The translations under genes and the position numbers were made by a program. This document shows, piece by piece, positions 1 through 7,884 of a DNA stretch of 43,122 nt. Below the pieces are notes generated by a model that saw nothing but the letters and a program-made list of their open reading frames with translations, was not told the DNA's origin and made no database searches. Location of the stretch: the NCBI GenBank assembly GCA_017447805.1, contig JAFSMR010000034.1, positions 1 through 43,122 of the forward strand, read 5' to 3'. The DNA is from Kiritimatiellia bacterium. Lineage in GTDB: Bacteria > Verrucomicrobiota > Kiritimatiellia > RFP12 > UBA1067. Each line of letters begins with the position of its first letter. Position 1 is the stretch's first letter.

Positions 1-22
1 ATATTCATCCAAGAAGGAATCA

Positions 23-48
23 AACGAGCGGTCGAAAGACCGCTCGTT
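23..48. terminator. Perfect 11-bp hairpin with GAAA/TTTC loop
   Basis: Bases 23-33 and 38-48 are perfect reverse complements around a 4-base loop (GAAA on the plus strand). Read on the minus strand the stem is followed by a T-rich stretch (TTTGATTCCTT), so it is best placed as a terminator at the end of the minus-strand RNA locus at 57-327. A gene ending from outside the window is also possible. Confidence 0.5.
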
Positions 49-56
49 ATCTTCTC

Positions 57-327
57 AAAAAAGGCTCTTAAAAGAAGTCGAAGGAACACCAAAGAACCAC
101 TTGGAATTGAAAACCGTCGAAAAAGCCTTGTAAATTGATGGATGCCCAGGAACTCCCTACATTTCTCTGGACGACCGCTTTGCAGCGTTTTTTTGCATCT
201 AGAGCGTTTAGGGAGCAGGTCGGCTCACACGAAGTAGACTTGACCTAGGGCCCTGCGTCATCCAGATTATATCATCCCTCGAAACAGGCATCTGCCCGTC
301 GCCAGGCTTTCACCCATCTCAAAGAAC
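57..327 (-). ncRNA. Candidate structured RNA (possibly 6S-like), no protein gene
   Basis: No convincing reading frame covers 1-455. On the minus strand a promoter (-35 TTGAAG at 357-362, -10 TAAAAT at 334-339) would start RNA near 327. The RNA can form a closing stem of 8 bp between 311-318 and 137-144 (one G-U), a hairpin at 285-298, a 7-bp stem between 209-215 and 153-159, and a hairpin CGCT-GCAA-AGCG at 176-187 with a GNRA-type loop. A stem 61-66/124-129 is then followed by six U (62-57). The 5' to closing-stem distance (about 190 nt) and the overall long-hairpin-with-bubble shape resemble 6S RNA, but I see no diagnostic 6S sequence. An internal TATAAT on the minus strand (266-271) could be a second start. 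tmRNA, RNase P and SRP RNA signatures were looked for and not found. Confidence 0.35.
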
Positions 328-330
328 GGG

Positions 331-379
331 GATATTTTAGCATATTTCCCGCCGTGCTTCAAGTAGGGGAGAAGAGAAA
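331..379. repeat. 49-bp direct repeat, copy 1 (promoter-bearing)
   Basis: Matches 1139-1187 at 47 of 49 positions (differences at 337/1145 and 340/1148); 341-379 is identical to 1149-1187. The two copies bracket the hepT-mntA pair. Each contains a complete promoter on the minus strand. Confidence 0.85.
334..362 (-). promoter_or_regulatory. Promoter of the minus-strand RNA locus (repeat copy 1)
   Basis: -35 TTGAAG (357-362), 17-bp spacer, -10 TAAAAT (334-339) with an upstream TG (TGCTAAAAT). It lies within the first copy of the 49-bp direct repeat and points into the structured RNA region. Confidence 0.5.
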
Positions 380-455
380 ATCTGAAAATTATAAATCAAG
401 TTGGAGCGGTTATGTTGTCGCACAAATTCATTCAAGTCTATTCAAGCATTGTCCC

Positions 456-830
456 TCAATCAATGGCGTCGTCTGCTAGCGCTTGGCGATACTCGACCAT
501 TTGCTCTATCTTCGAAATGGCTTCTGGAGCAAATTCCTTGGCGCCCTTCCATAATTGCGTTTCATCGATGCCAAAATAACCATGTATGAGAACATCACGG
601 AAGCCAGCCATTTGACGCCATTTTACCTCGGGATGAGAATCGCGAAACTCCATCGTAAGATTTTTTGTAGACTCGCCGGCAATCTCAAAACTTGACATAA
701 CTGCGCGAATAAGCAGTTTTGAATCAAAGAATTCCGTCATACCAACGCCATTTGTAAAATCGATCGTTTCTCTCAATGCATCAACTATATGCATAAGAAA
801 GATGCCATCGGTCATATCCCCGGTTTTCAT
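456..830 (-). CDS. hepT: HepT-like HEPN RNase toxin (DUF86)
   Basis: 124-residue HEPN-domain protein. The sequence RDVLIHGY near the middle matches the RX4HXY active-site motif of HepT-type RNases; in the characterised family the tyrosine of this motif is the residue AMPylated by the partner MntA. The start is set at the ATG whose first base is 830, because it overlaps the mntA stop (ATGA) and has GGAGG about 10 bases upstream; an upstream in-frame ATG at 851 would lie inside mntA. Family knowledge: HepT cleaves RNA (tRNA in studied cases) and is silenced by the nucleotidyltransferase. The pair is probably co-transcribed from the promoter at 1142-1170. Function is inferred from motif and neighbour. 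Confidence 0.85.
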   Translation of the reverse strand: MKTGDMTDGIFLMHIVDALRETIDFTNGVGMTEFFDSKLLIRAVMSSFEIAGESTKNLTMEFRDSHPEVKWRQMAGFRDVLIHGYFGIDETQLWKGAKEFAPEAISKIEQMVEYRQALADDAID

Positions 831-1117
831 ACTGGCAGAGCCTCCTTCCATATGTATTTGCCTATGTAAGGACTAAGGCCCCTATCTGATACGACATCTA
901 CTTTACGCCCGAAAAAAGATCTGAAATCATCGCCCAGAGACACCTGCGAGCCGAATTCGGCAGAATCTGAAAATCTAACCAGAAAATCGATATCGCTCTG
1001 GGGGCCCTCTTCTTTACGTGCACACGAACCGAACACCCAAAGCTTCTCGGCTTTGTGTTTGCGCGCAATCTCGTATATTTCGTCGCGCCTTGCCGCTATC
1101 TCATCGAGCACGCACAT
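827..1117 (-). CDS. mntA: MntA-like minimal nucleotidyltransferase antitoxin
   Basis: 96-residue nucleotidyltransferase of the Pol-beta-like MNT family. The motif GSX10DXD is intact (GS then ten residues then DID at about residues 30-44), and the preceding WVFGSCAR is typical. In characterised MntA/HepT systems this enzyme adds AMP groups to the HEPN toxin. It is the upstream gene and overlaps hepT by the ATGA junction, so the antitoxin is translated first. The ATG at 1115-1117 follows a weak ribosome site; the promoter 25-53 bases upstream lies in repeat copy 2. Length is normal for the family. Confidence 0.85.
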   Translation of the reverse strand: MCVLDEIAARRDEIYEIARKHKAEKLWVFGSCARKEEGPQSDIDFLVRFSDSAEFGSQVSLGDDFRSFFGRKVDVVSDRGLSPYIGKYIWKEALPV

Positions 1118-1138
1118 ATTTCAATCTCAAATTACGCC

Positions 1139-1187
1139 GATATTGTATCATATTTCCCGCCGTGCTTCAAGTAGGGGAGAAGAGAAA
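1139..1187. repeat. 49-bp direct repeat, copy 2 (promoter-bearing)
   Basis: Second copy of the repeat at 331-379 (47/49 identical), lying just upstream of mntA. Recombination between the copies would remove hepT-mntA exactly and leave one promoter in front of the 57-327 RNA locus. Confidence 0.85.
1142..1170 (-). promoter_or_regulatory. Promoter of mntA-hepT (repeat copy 2)
   Basis: -35 TTGAAG (1165-1170), 17-bp spacer, -10 TACAAT (1142-1147) preceded by TG at the extended -10 position. Start of transcription would be near 1135, giving a leader of about 18 bases to the mntA ATG. Confidence 0.6.
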
Positions 1188-1204
1188 TTGGGAAAATAAA
1201 GTTG

Positions 1205-1237
1205 CGCCCCCGGGGCGCAGTGACGAACCCGGGGGCG
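1205..1237 (-). terminator. Terminator after the 927-residue lipoprotein gene
   Basis: Perfect 10-bp G+C stem, 1205-1214 with 1228-1237, loop of 13. On the minus strand it is followed by a U-rich run (CAACTTTATTTT). It lies 30 bases past the lipoprotein stop codon. Confidence 0.6.
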
Positions 1238-1268
1238 GATATTTAATTTTCTCTATCGCGCCTATCGA

Positions 1269-4052
1269 TTATTCGTAATAGTCGGGATAATCATCATCTG
1301 TTCCGGCGAAAACATCGAAAATCGCGTTTGCCTGCTCCTGACGAATGTCCGTCTGATTGATGAATTCTTCTTTCACAGGATAACGGAAAGTGAGAATGCC
1401 TCTATTATCATCGATTTCAGCCTGGAAATTATGATATGTATCAACCCATTTACAAACGCCTTGCGAGGAATATCCCTCAAGGTTATTCTCGATACGCAAA
1501 GCCATATCGCTCGTGACTTTATCAGATACATCTACACCATCCGGCACCGTACCGTAATCGCGGCCAAACTTATCGATATCGGATATCGGGTTTCCAGTAT
1601 CGAGGCCAAGGAATGTATTGTAGCTGTTGCTATCAAAAACAATTTTAACCATTTTCCGGCTAGTTGCATCATCGTAAGTGCCCGACGCCTGATTGCCGTT
1701 GGCGGCGTCGATCAGCCTGAAATCTGCAAGGCTCATGCCAAGATAATAACCTTTTACGACAATGTTGGTCTTCGCGACTTCTTCGGCGCGTGCGAACGCA
1801 GCATCGGTTAGGGCCTTGCGCTTAGGCTCGCTCAATTTTTTAGCGAGGCTCGAAAGATAACCAAGCGAAATTATGTCGCTTCTCGTGGTCGGTTCGGTGT
1901 TTGCGTAAAGCTGCCAAATAACATCCTCGTCGCTGATGTTGTTCACGAGGGCGCGATAGGCTCTAGTTCTCGAGTTTTCGGCCTCCGTATAACGCGCCCA
2001 ACCATCGTAATCGATGAGTAGATGTTTGATAATTTCCTTATCCTTGATCGCCTTCGCAACTACGCCCATGCCGCCCTGGGACGTGAAAGAGCGGTAAATA
2101 TCATTTCCATCTAGGCCCTTGCGTTGATAGGCCATCTCGTAGAACATCTGCAAAAGAGTCTCTTGCGGAACGCTAGCGAGAATTTCGGCATTGGCAGCAG
2201 CCTTTTTAGGATCCTCATCGTCGTCTCGCCACGATTCGTGGATGAAGTTAAGAATATAAAATATCTGCGCCTCCTTGTCGCCATCGAACGATTTTACAGC
2301 CTTCAACCAAATACTGGTATCCTTCGATTCGATGTTATAGCAAGCCATAGAAAGCTCGCATTGCCACTCGTGCAAGGAGCGGTACGGACCGCTGGCCATC
2401 ATTCTGCCGTTCTCGGGACGTTCGACGAAACCGTTATCCTCGAGCGAGAGGCGGATTTTCTTCGCAAGTTCCTCGGCCTTGCCATAGCCCAGGAACGCAA
2501 CCGCGTCTTTATATAACTTGTCTTCTTTAAGAAGCCTGTTGCGGAAAGCGTCGTCGCTCAACGCCGCGATTAATGCCGCGCGAGATGGTGCGATTGTGTT
2601 TGGACTATCCGAATCCATCTTGAATACGTATTTATCTTCTTTCGTGATGGTTTCGCCAGCAAGAAGACGGCGAATATCCTTATCGCCGAGCGCGGCTAGT
2701 CTCAACGAATCAGAAACCGTCTTCAGCGGACGAGCGAGGTCAGTTTGATTGGCCTGCGCAAGCTGTTCATAGAGCGGCGTTACAATTAACTCATCCTTAG
2801 CAAAAGGCGCGAGAAGATTGGTCGCAGCGACGACGGACTTGCTATCGGCGCCATCGGTCTTGAGATAACCGTTTATCTCGTCGCGAAGGAATTTTGCGAC
2901 TTTCGTTCCGTCGAACTCTGCGGCGATTTTCCCGGCGGCGGCCTTCAAGAGAGCATCACCCGAAGATCTTGCGGCGAGTTCCCACGCAAAGACGAGGCGA
3001 TCTTCGTCACTTTTGATTTTGGCGAGGCACTCATCACGCTTGTCTTCCGGCAACTTGCGATATTTTTCGACAATCTTCACTAGCGTTGCGCGACGCTGCC
3101 GGCGAGCTTCCGCGGCTGCCTTTTCAGCCGCGATGCGCTCGAGTATCGTTTTATCTTTTACGCTAGATTCGAGTTCGCCTCTCGTAACGGCGACTTTTCC
3201 GCATATAAAGCTATCCGTCTTTGCATCAAGCAAAATTTTATCGTCGTTCGTCATCTTGAACATGCCGGTGCGAAGGAGAGTATCCTTATCGGCATCGGGA
3301 AGCGCAAGAATATCTTTACGAAGCTGGAGGATTTCAAGCCTATTATTGAAAGGCGTGTAAAGATCGACCGGCGTATCGCGAGTTTCCACGATATCGGGAC
3401 GCTTAAGGAGCGACTCCAGCAACTTTTCATCTGTAACATAAGGCGCAAACTTTTGAATCAAGCCTATCATTGCGACAATCTTCTTATCATTGCTTTCGGC
3501 AACCTTATCGCCAAACTTCTGCCTGAGTTTCTCGGTATCGTCAGCGAGAAGAGACAACTCGTCCATCCTTGTCGATACTGCTTCGGAAATCTTTGCGCCA
3601 TCCTTTACGCCATCCAAAAGCTTCGCAGGTATTGTAGACTGAGGCTTTTGAAGAGCAACGCTCCACGCCGCTAAGAGGCGTGAATCGTCGTCCTTCGAGA
3701 CGAAATCCAAAGCATCGTCAACAGCTTGGGCGTCATCGGTATTTTGAAGTACATACACGAACGCGCCGACTTCGGTCATACCATCGCGAGCAACCTTCTT
3801 TACCTCGGGGGCGGCCGATTTCGACAAATAAATATCAGCAAGCTTTTCTTGGTTTTTGATCTTCGGCACTACAGCAAGCCGATCTTCCATCGTATTTTGC
3901 CCATCTGTAGCAAAGGCGACCGCTCTAGTTTCGCCAATGCCACGCAAGAACTCATTATCCGATGCAAGCATCTCGTCCATCGACATACAGCCGGAAATCC
4001 CGGCGGCGAATGCAATGGCTATCGCTATGCCAGAAACTCTCTTTATACTCAT
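1269..4052 (-). CDS. Large lipoprotein of unknown function
   Basis: 927 residues. An N-terminal lysine/arginine, a hydrophobic stretch rich in Ala/Ile and a lipobox ISGC around residue 22 mark a lipoprotein signal; the residues after Cys (MSM) carry no inner-membrane Asp, so outer-membrane placement is likely. The body is rich in short charged helices (Lys, Asp, Glu, Leu, Ala) with no catalytic motif I recognise; the spacing suggests an alpha-solenoid, but I cannot assign a repeat family. The C-terminus is acidic with Asp/Tyr (DDDYPDYYE). The start has a strong ribosome site (GGAGAGGTG). It lies downstream of an ECF sigma/kinase pair in the same direction, with a 400-base gap carrying its own promoter candidate, so it may be an output of that switch; this is inference. 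Confidence 0.75.
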   Translation of the reverse strand: MSIKRVSGIAIAIAFAAGISGCMSMDEMLASDNEFLRGIGETRAVAFATDGQNTMEDRLAVVPKIKNQEKLADIYLSKSAAPEVKKVARDGMTEVGAFVYVLQNTDDAQAVDDALDFVSKDDDSRLLAAWSVALQKPQSTIPAKLLDGVKDGAKISEAVSTRMDELSLLADDTEKLRQKFGDKVAESNDKKIVAMIGLIQKFAPYVTDEKLLESLLKRPDIVETRDTPVDLYTPFNNRLEILQLRKDILALPDADKDTLLRTGMFKMTNDDKILLDAKTDSFICGKVAVTRGELESSVKDKTILERIAAEKAAAEARRQRRATLVKIVEKYRKLPEDKRDECLAKIKSDEDRLVFAWELAARSSGDALLKAAAGKIAAEFDGTKVAKFLRDEINGYLKTDGADSKSVVAATNLLAPFAKDELIVTPLYEQLAQANQTDLARPLKTVSDSLRLAALGDKDIRRLLAGETITKEDKYVFKMDSDSPNTIAPSRAALIAALSDDAFRNRLLKEDKLYKDAVAFLGYGKAEELAKKIRLSLEDNGFVERPENGRMMASGPYRSLHEWQCELSMACYNIESKDTSIWLKAVKSFDGDKEAQIFYILNFIHESWRDDDEDPKKAAANAEILASVPQETLLQMFYEMAYQRKGLDGNDIYRSFTSQGGMGVVAKAIKDKEIIKHLLIDYDGWARYTEAENSRTRAYRALVNNISDEDVIWQLYANTEPTTRSDIISLGYLSSLAKKLSEPKRKALTDAAFARAEEVAKTNIVVKGYYLGMSLADFRLIDAANGNQASGTYDDATSRKMVKIVFDSNSYNTFLGLDTGNPISDIDKFGRDYGTVPDGVDVSDKVTSDMALRIENNLEGYSSQGVCKWVDTYHNFQAEIDDNRGILTFRYPVKEEFINQTDIRQEQANAIFDVFAGTDDDYPDYYE

Positions 4053-4452
4053 ATTTCACCTCTCCTTTATCTACTGCCCTTTTCGTTAGTTCACGGGCGA
4101 GAAAAGAGGGCGCGATCCCCGTCCGTGTTTCGTCTGAGGCCCTGGAATAGCCCTGTGTTGCCCACGGAAGAAAGATGCGCCCAAAAGGACGCATTCTTCA
4201 CTTCGCTTGGCATACACATTTGAACTTTCCAGGTTTCAGACATGCCAATCGATGCTTAGAACGCAAAGATTCTCGAATTGTCGGTGGATATTTTACCATA
4301 TTTTCGGGATTCCCGCAATAGTGGCACCACAGACTCTTTTCAATTCTCGGCGATTCTTCCTTAGGGCACAGGGCAATCCCATGCCTCTAATGAATACTGA
4401 GAGCTAAAGACAAAAATCTTACGCGCAATATCAAAATTATTTGCGCAAGTAT
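4053..4452 (-). promoter_or_regulatory. Intergenic region with promoter, hairpin and possible small RNA or long leader
   Basis: No gene is visible in these 400 bases. A minus-strand promoter fits at 4290-4318 (-35 TTGCGG 4313-4318, 17-bp spacer, -10 TAAAAT 4290-4295 with TG before it). About 110 bases downstream is a hairpin (4175-4182 with 4187-4194, AAAA/TTTT loop, one C-A mismatch) followed on the minus strand by CTTTCTTCC. The transcript would either end there as a roughly 115-nt RNA or continue as a 230-base leader of the lipoprotein gene. An internal stem GGCAT/ATGCC surrounds the middle of that RNA. Confidence 0.4.
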
Positions 4453-5445
4453 TCAGTATACATCTCGCTGCAGCATTTCAAGTATCTCATCGTGTTCCTT
4501 CTGCGTCTTCTCTTCTAACGCTCGCCGATTCTCGGCTTGGCGCGCTTTGGCAGCTTCCTCTTTCGACCAGAAGGCTGCCGCGACTACAGCGATAGACGCC
4601 ACGATAAGAGTGAAATATAGAAAATGCGCCCAGCGATGCCGCGCACGAACAGCGCGCATAAAATCCGAGATATCGCCGTAGCGTTGCTCTGGAATCGAAC
4701 TCGTTGCACGCTGGATTATCCGTGCCCAGCATCGCGGCGGCAATCCGTCAAAGCATTGGTTCAACAAGACGCCAAGAGCATGCACATCGGTTGCACGCGA
4801 TATTTCTTCGCCTACTAGCTGTTCAGGCGCGGCATATCCCGGCGTTCCTACGGCTACATGTTTGCCGTCAACTACACTAATCGTATCTGCACTCGGCAAT
4901 CCAGCGCGAGCGACCGGCTTGATAAGCCCGAAATCGATTATTACCGGCTCTCCGCTGCCCTTGCGCTGCATTATATTCTGCGGTTTTAAATCGCGATGAA
5001 CAAGACCTTTGGCATGAAGTTCAAGAGTAGCGCGAGCAACCGATAGTATATATTTTGCTACATCTTTATCGTCACGCGGCAACTCCATAGGTTCTAAAAG
5101 TTCCATAACAACAAACTCACGCCCCTCGTGCACACCGGCCCCAAGGTAGCGCGGGAAAGAAGAACATTCGTTTTCCATCAAAAACCGACTCTCACGCTCA
5201 AAGCGCATTCTCGATGAATCATCGTTACGAGATAGAATTTTAATTGCCGACTCTAACTCGCGAGAAATGTGAATGGCGCGATATACCTCAGACGAGCCGC
5301 CGCGTCCAAGGAATGAGGCGACGCGCCATTCGCCGAGTATAGTGTTAGCAGCAATACTTGCAGTAGAATCAATCTGCTCATGCTTATCTAGAAACGCTGC
5401 TAACGTAGAGGCGTCATTTTTCATACCCACCGCCATTAACCTCAT
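4453..5445 (-). CDS. Tail-anchored Ser/Thr protein kinase
   Basis: Hanks-type kinase, 330 residues. Visible landmarks: glycine loop GRGGSSEVY (about 47-55), AIK lysine (69), HRDLKPQNI (150-158), DFG (171-173) and the activation segment GTPGYAAPEQ (200-209). The domain ends near residue 265, followed by one membrane segment (about 274-293) and a short charged coiled tail. There is no large sensor domain, so the catalytic part is cytoplasmic and only about 35 residues lie beyond the membrane. The reading frame overlaps the end of the sigma-factor gene; ATG codons at 5445, 5436 and 5424 are all possible starts and I cannot decide between them. Pairing with a sigma factor suggests it controls or is controlled by that factor. 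Confidence 0.88.
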   Translation of the reverse strand: MRLMAVGMKNDASTLAAFLDKHEQIDSTASIAANTILGEWRVASFLGRGGSSEVYRAIHISRELESAIKILSRNDDSSRMRFERESRFLMENECSSFPRYLGAGVHEGREFVVMELLEPMELPRDDKDVAKYILSVARATLELHAKGLVHRDLKPQNIMQRKGSGEPVIIDFGLIKPVARAGLPSADTISVVDGKHVAVGTPGYAAPEQLVGEEISRATDVHALGVLLNQCFDGLPPRCWARIIQRATSSIPEQRYGDISDFMRAVRARHRWAHFLYFTLIVASIAVVAAAFWSKEEAAKARQAENRRALEEKTQKEHDEILEMLQRDVY

Positions 5446-6016
5446 TTAGAGCACCGACAAGTTTCTTCAGCCGCGCCATCATGCGGCTTTTCATCTGATC
5501 TACCGCATTGCGTGAAATCCCAAAAGAAAGTGCAACATCCTCAGGTTTTTCTCCATTCACTGCAACCCTGCGAAATACCTCGCGCGTCCTATTGTTCACC
5601 GAATCATCCGCGAGCAATTGCTTAAGAGCGATTTCAAATACCGACCTCTGCCAAGATTGTTCATCGCAATCCCGGGCATTTACTCCTTCTTGCTCATGCG
5701 AGGCTCTAGCGAGGGCGCGCTCTCGATATTTCTCTTTCTTTATCGCTGCGCGCATTGCCTTTTTTCGAAGGATTCCAGTGAGGTAATTATGAAAACTCCC
5801 CTTCTCATCCGGCGAATACCGCCAGGCGGGCAAAATACGCCAAATTGCAATTAACGTTTCTTGAATAATATCATCTGATTCAACTGATGGAAATCGCTCG
5901 CGGAGGAAAGCTTCCATCATCGGCCGGTAGCGCTCTACAAATTCGCCCCAACGAGCATTTTTCGAATCATGCGCCAAATCGCGCAGTAATGTCGTAGATG
6001 TCTCAGGAACTACCAT
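5414..6016 (-). CDS. ECF-type RNA polymerase sigma factor
   Basis: 200 residues with region 2 (about 20-95; SDDIIQETLIAIWRI matches the conserved region 2 signature) and region 4 (about 125-185; EDVALSFGISRNAVDQMKSR is the recognition helix-turn-helix). Region 3 and an N-terminal region 1 are absent, as expected for ECF factors. The gene overlaps the kinase gene, so the two are translationally coupled. Sigma factors encoded with Hanks-type kinases are common in Planctomycetes and relatives; the sigma factor may be activated by phosphorylation. No anti-sigma gene is visible nearby. Start ATG at 6016 lies 16 bases after the preceding stop. Confidence 0.88.
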   Translation of the reverse strand: MVVPETSTTLLRDLAHDSKNARWGEFVERYRPMMEAFLRERFPSVESDDIIQETLIAIWRILPAWRYSPDEKGSFHNYLTGILRKKAMRAAIKKEKYRERALARASHEQEGVNARDCDEQSWQRSVFEIALKQLLADDSVNNRTREVFRRVAVNGEKPEDVALSFGISRNAVDQMKSRMMARLKKLVGALNEVNGGGYEK

Positions 6017-6032
6017 GGTTTTCGGCCAATCG

Positions 6033-6959
6033 CTAATAATCCAACTGGCTGCCGCCTATCGTCTCGCGCAAAATAGAATCACCGGGGACTTTGGTAGGAT
6101 TCGTCTCTTCGACGATAGATAGCAAGTCAGCCAAAAATCGCGCTTTGGTTTCTTCTGGATGCTGAAGACGCATCATCTCGAGAAGCCCGGCGGCATAAGG
6201 CTTTAGGACCGCAAGTTCATAGCAAAGCGATGAATCGAATTCTAGATTTGCAAGATGCCTGAATGGGTTGATCCATTTTTCTTCACCCGCTAAGACCTTG
6301 GGCCATCTCGCGAAGGTATCTTCGGGCGTCATCTTGCGGAATTGATGATCGCGAACAAGACGCCGCAAGAGCCTAGCGTCGTTGGGATTCAACCGGGTTC
6401 TGATAAAGATTTCCGGCTGAGTCTTAGGCTCTATGAAAATTCTGAATTGGCCGATGTGATCCAGTCCTTCTACGAGGCGAGGATTAAGCGCGTGAAGTCC
6501 TTCGAGAATTACGATTCCCTTTTTCGGCAAACTCGTCAAAGCTTCATCGTCAAAACCTTCATGCTGGACAAAATCGAATTTCCTGGCGTGGATTGCCTTA
6601 CCTTCCAGGAGATTGGCGATATTCGATGTAAGCCGCTCGGTATCTACGCATTCGATAGTCTCGTAGTCGTAGTCGCCACTTTCATCTTTGGGATTGCGCG
6701 AATTGCCAACGAAATAATCATCGGTAGAAAGATAACAAGCCTCTAGCTCGTTTACCCTAATCTGAGTCGCAAGGCGCTTTGCGGTTGTGGTTTTGCCGGC
6801 AGAAGACGCCCCCGCGAGAAGCACAAGGCGAACATCCTTCTTTTCGCAGATTATATCGGCGATTCGGGCGAGCTCCTTGCATTGCCTTGCTTCTGCGACG
6901 CGAATCGTTTCATCGATATCGCCATTGCGAACTATTTCATTGAGTTCGTCTAGTGTCAT
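6033..6959 (-). CDS. Uridine kinase-like P-loop kinase (N-terminally short form)
   Basis: 308 residues of the phosphoribulokinase/uridine kinase family. Walker A is GASSAGKTT (about 50-58), followed by STDDYFVGN, the substrate-loop signature, and a conserved KFDFVQHEGF region. It matches the C-terminal half of the roughly 550-residue bacterial nucleoside kinases that carry TGS and ThrRS-SAD-like domains in front; here the protein starts in the linker helix (IVRNGDIDETIRVAEARQ) and those domains are missing. Probable role: phosphorylation of uridine or another nucleoside with ATP or GTP. It sits 16 bases downstream of nadK with AAGGGG as ribosome site. Substrate is not shown by sequence. Confidence 0.75.
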   Translation of the reverse strand: MTLDELNEIVRNGDIDETIRVAEARQCKELARIADIICEKKDVRLVLLAGASSAGKTTTAKRLATQIRVNELEACYLSTDDYFVGNSRNPKDESGDYDYETIECVDTERLTSNIANLLEGKAIHARKFDFVQHEGFDDEALTSLPKKGIVILEGLHALNPRLVEGLDHIGQFRIFIEPKTQPEIFIRTRLNPNDARLLRRLVRDHQFRKMTPEDTFARWPKVLAGEEKWINPFRHLANLEFDSSLCYELAVLKPYAAGLLEMMRLQHPEETKARFLADLLSIVEETNPTKVPGDSILRETIGGSQLDY

Positions 6960-6974
6960 ATCAGGCCCCTTCTA

Positions 6975-7763
6975 TTACGACCACCCGAGTTTGCGACCTA
7001 GGACTTCGTAAGGATTGAAACCTTCGAGTTCTATGAATTTCGCGACTTCTTGCGATTTTGCAATTTCGAGCGTCTCGTCTTCACAGAGTTTGAATACGCT
7101 TTCACCATCAGAATAAACGCCGAGCATTTCTGCCGTGCCGTTGATTTTTCTTACGGAGGAAATTTTTATTTCCACTCCATCGCTGATTACGAGAGGCCTT
7201 ACTGCAAGCGCATGCGGGTTGACAGGCGTAATCGCGAAGCTCTTTGAATCGGGCATCACTACCGGCCCGCCGGAAGCAAGCGAGTAGGCCGTGGACCCGG
7301 TAGGAGTCGCGATAATAACACCATCTGCCATATAGCGCGCGGCTCTAATTCCATCTACCGCTAGTTCTATAATCGCCGCATGACCCGTCATTTCACGCAT
7401 TATCGAAATTTCATTTAGCGCAATCGCCTTTTCGCTTGTAGAGGTCTTTTTAACTTCTACCAAAGTGCGCTCGGCGACTTTGAATTTTCCGCTTGATAAC
7501 ATTTCAAGCGCTTTTGCAAAATCGCTCTGCCCGACACCCGCGAGATACCCTAGCCCCCCGAGATTAAAGCCAAGTAGTGCTTCCTTAGGGTACATACGTC
7601 TAGCGCGAAGTATCGTGCCATCACCCCCTAGGACAATTGTTACATCCGCCGGTTCTCCAAAGGAAGCAATTTTCAAGCCTAGAGAAAACGCCTCTTTCTC
7701 CAACTCGAATGCGGCGCTTAGAGCCTTTTCGTTTTTATCGTTTGCGTAAAATCTTATCGTCAC
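6975..7763 (-). CDS. nadK: NAD kinase
   Basis: 262 residues. ATP-dependent phosphorylation of NAD to NADP. The family landmarks are GGDGT (about 47-51), LGYL, NEISIMR and TGSTAYSLASGGP, in the right order and spacing; the length is a little short but within range. The start codon is GTG at 7761-7763, with AAGGA about 12 bases upstream. It follows map after a 121-base gap that has no further gene or clear promoter. It is the main route to NADP in bacteria, so the gene is probably essential. Confidence 0.93.
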   Translation of the reverse strand: MTIRFYANDKNEKALSAAFELEKEAFSLGLKIASFGEPADVTIVLGGDGTILRARRMYPKEALLGFNLGGLGYLAGVGQSDFAKALEMLSSGKFKVAERTLVEVKKTSTSEKAIALNEISIMREMTGHAAIIELAVDGIRAARYMADGVIIATPTGSTAYSLASGGPVVMPDSKSFAITPVNPHALAVRPLVISDGVEIKISSVRKINGTAEMLGVYSDGESVFKLCEDETLEIAKSQEVAKFIELEGFNPYEVLGRKLGWS

Positions 7764-7884
7764 GTCTTGAAATTTCCTTCTTCGGCCTTATCTTATCTTT
7801 TCTTCTTCCAAATTAAAGCCGGCGAAAAATCCGCCTCGGGCAATCAGTCGCCATTCGACCTAAGCGCTTTCGGGCCACGAGACT

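Noticed and set aside
57..327. tmRNA, RNase P RNA or SRP RNA
   Set aside because: The characteristic sequences (tRNA-like TTCGA arm with CCA end, GAGGAAAGTCC, or the GGAAGCAG apical loop) were not found on either strand.
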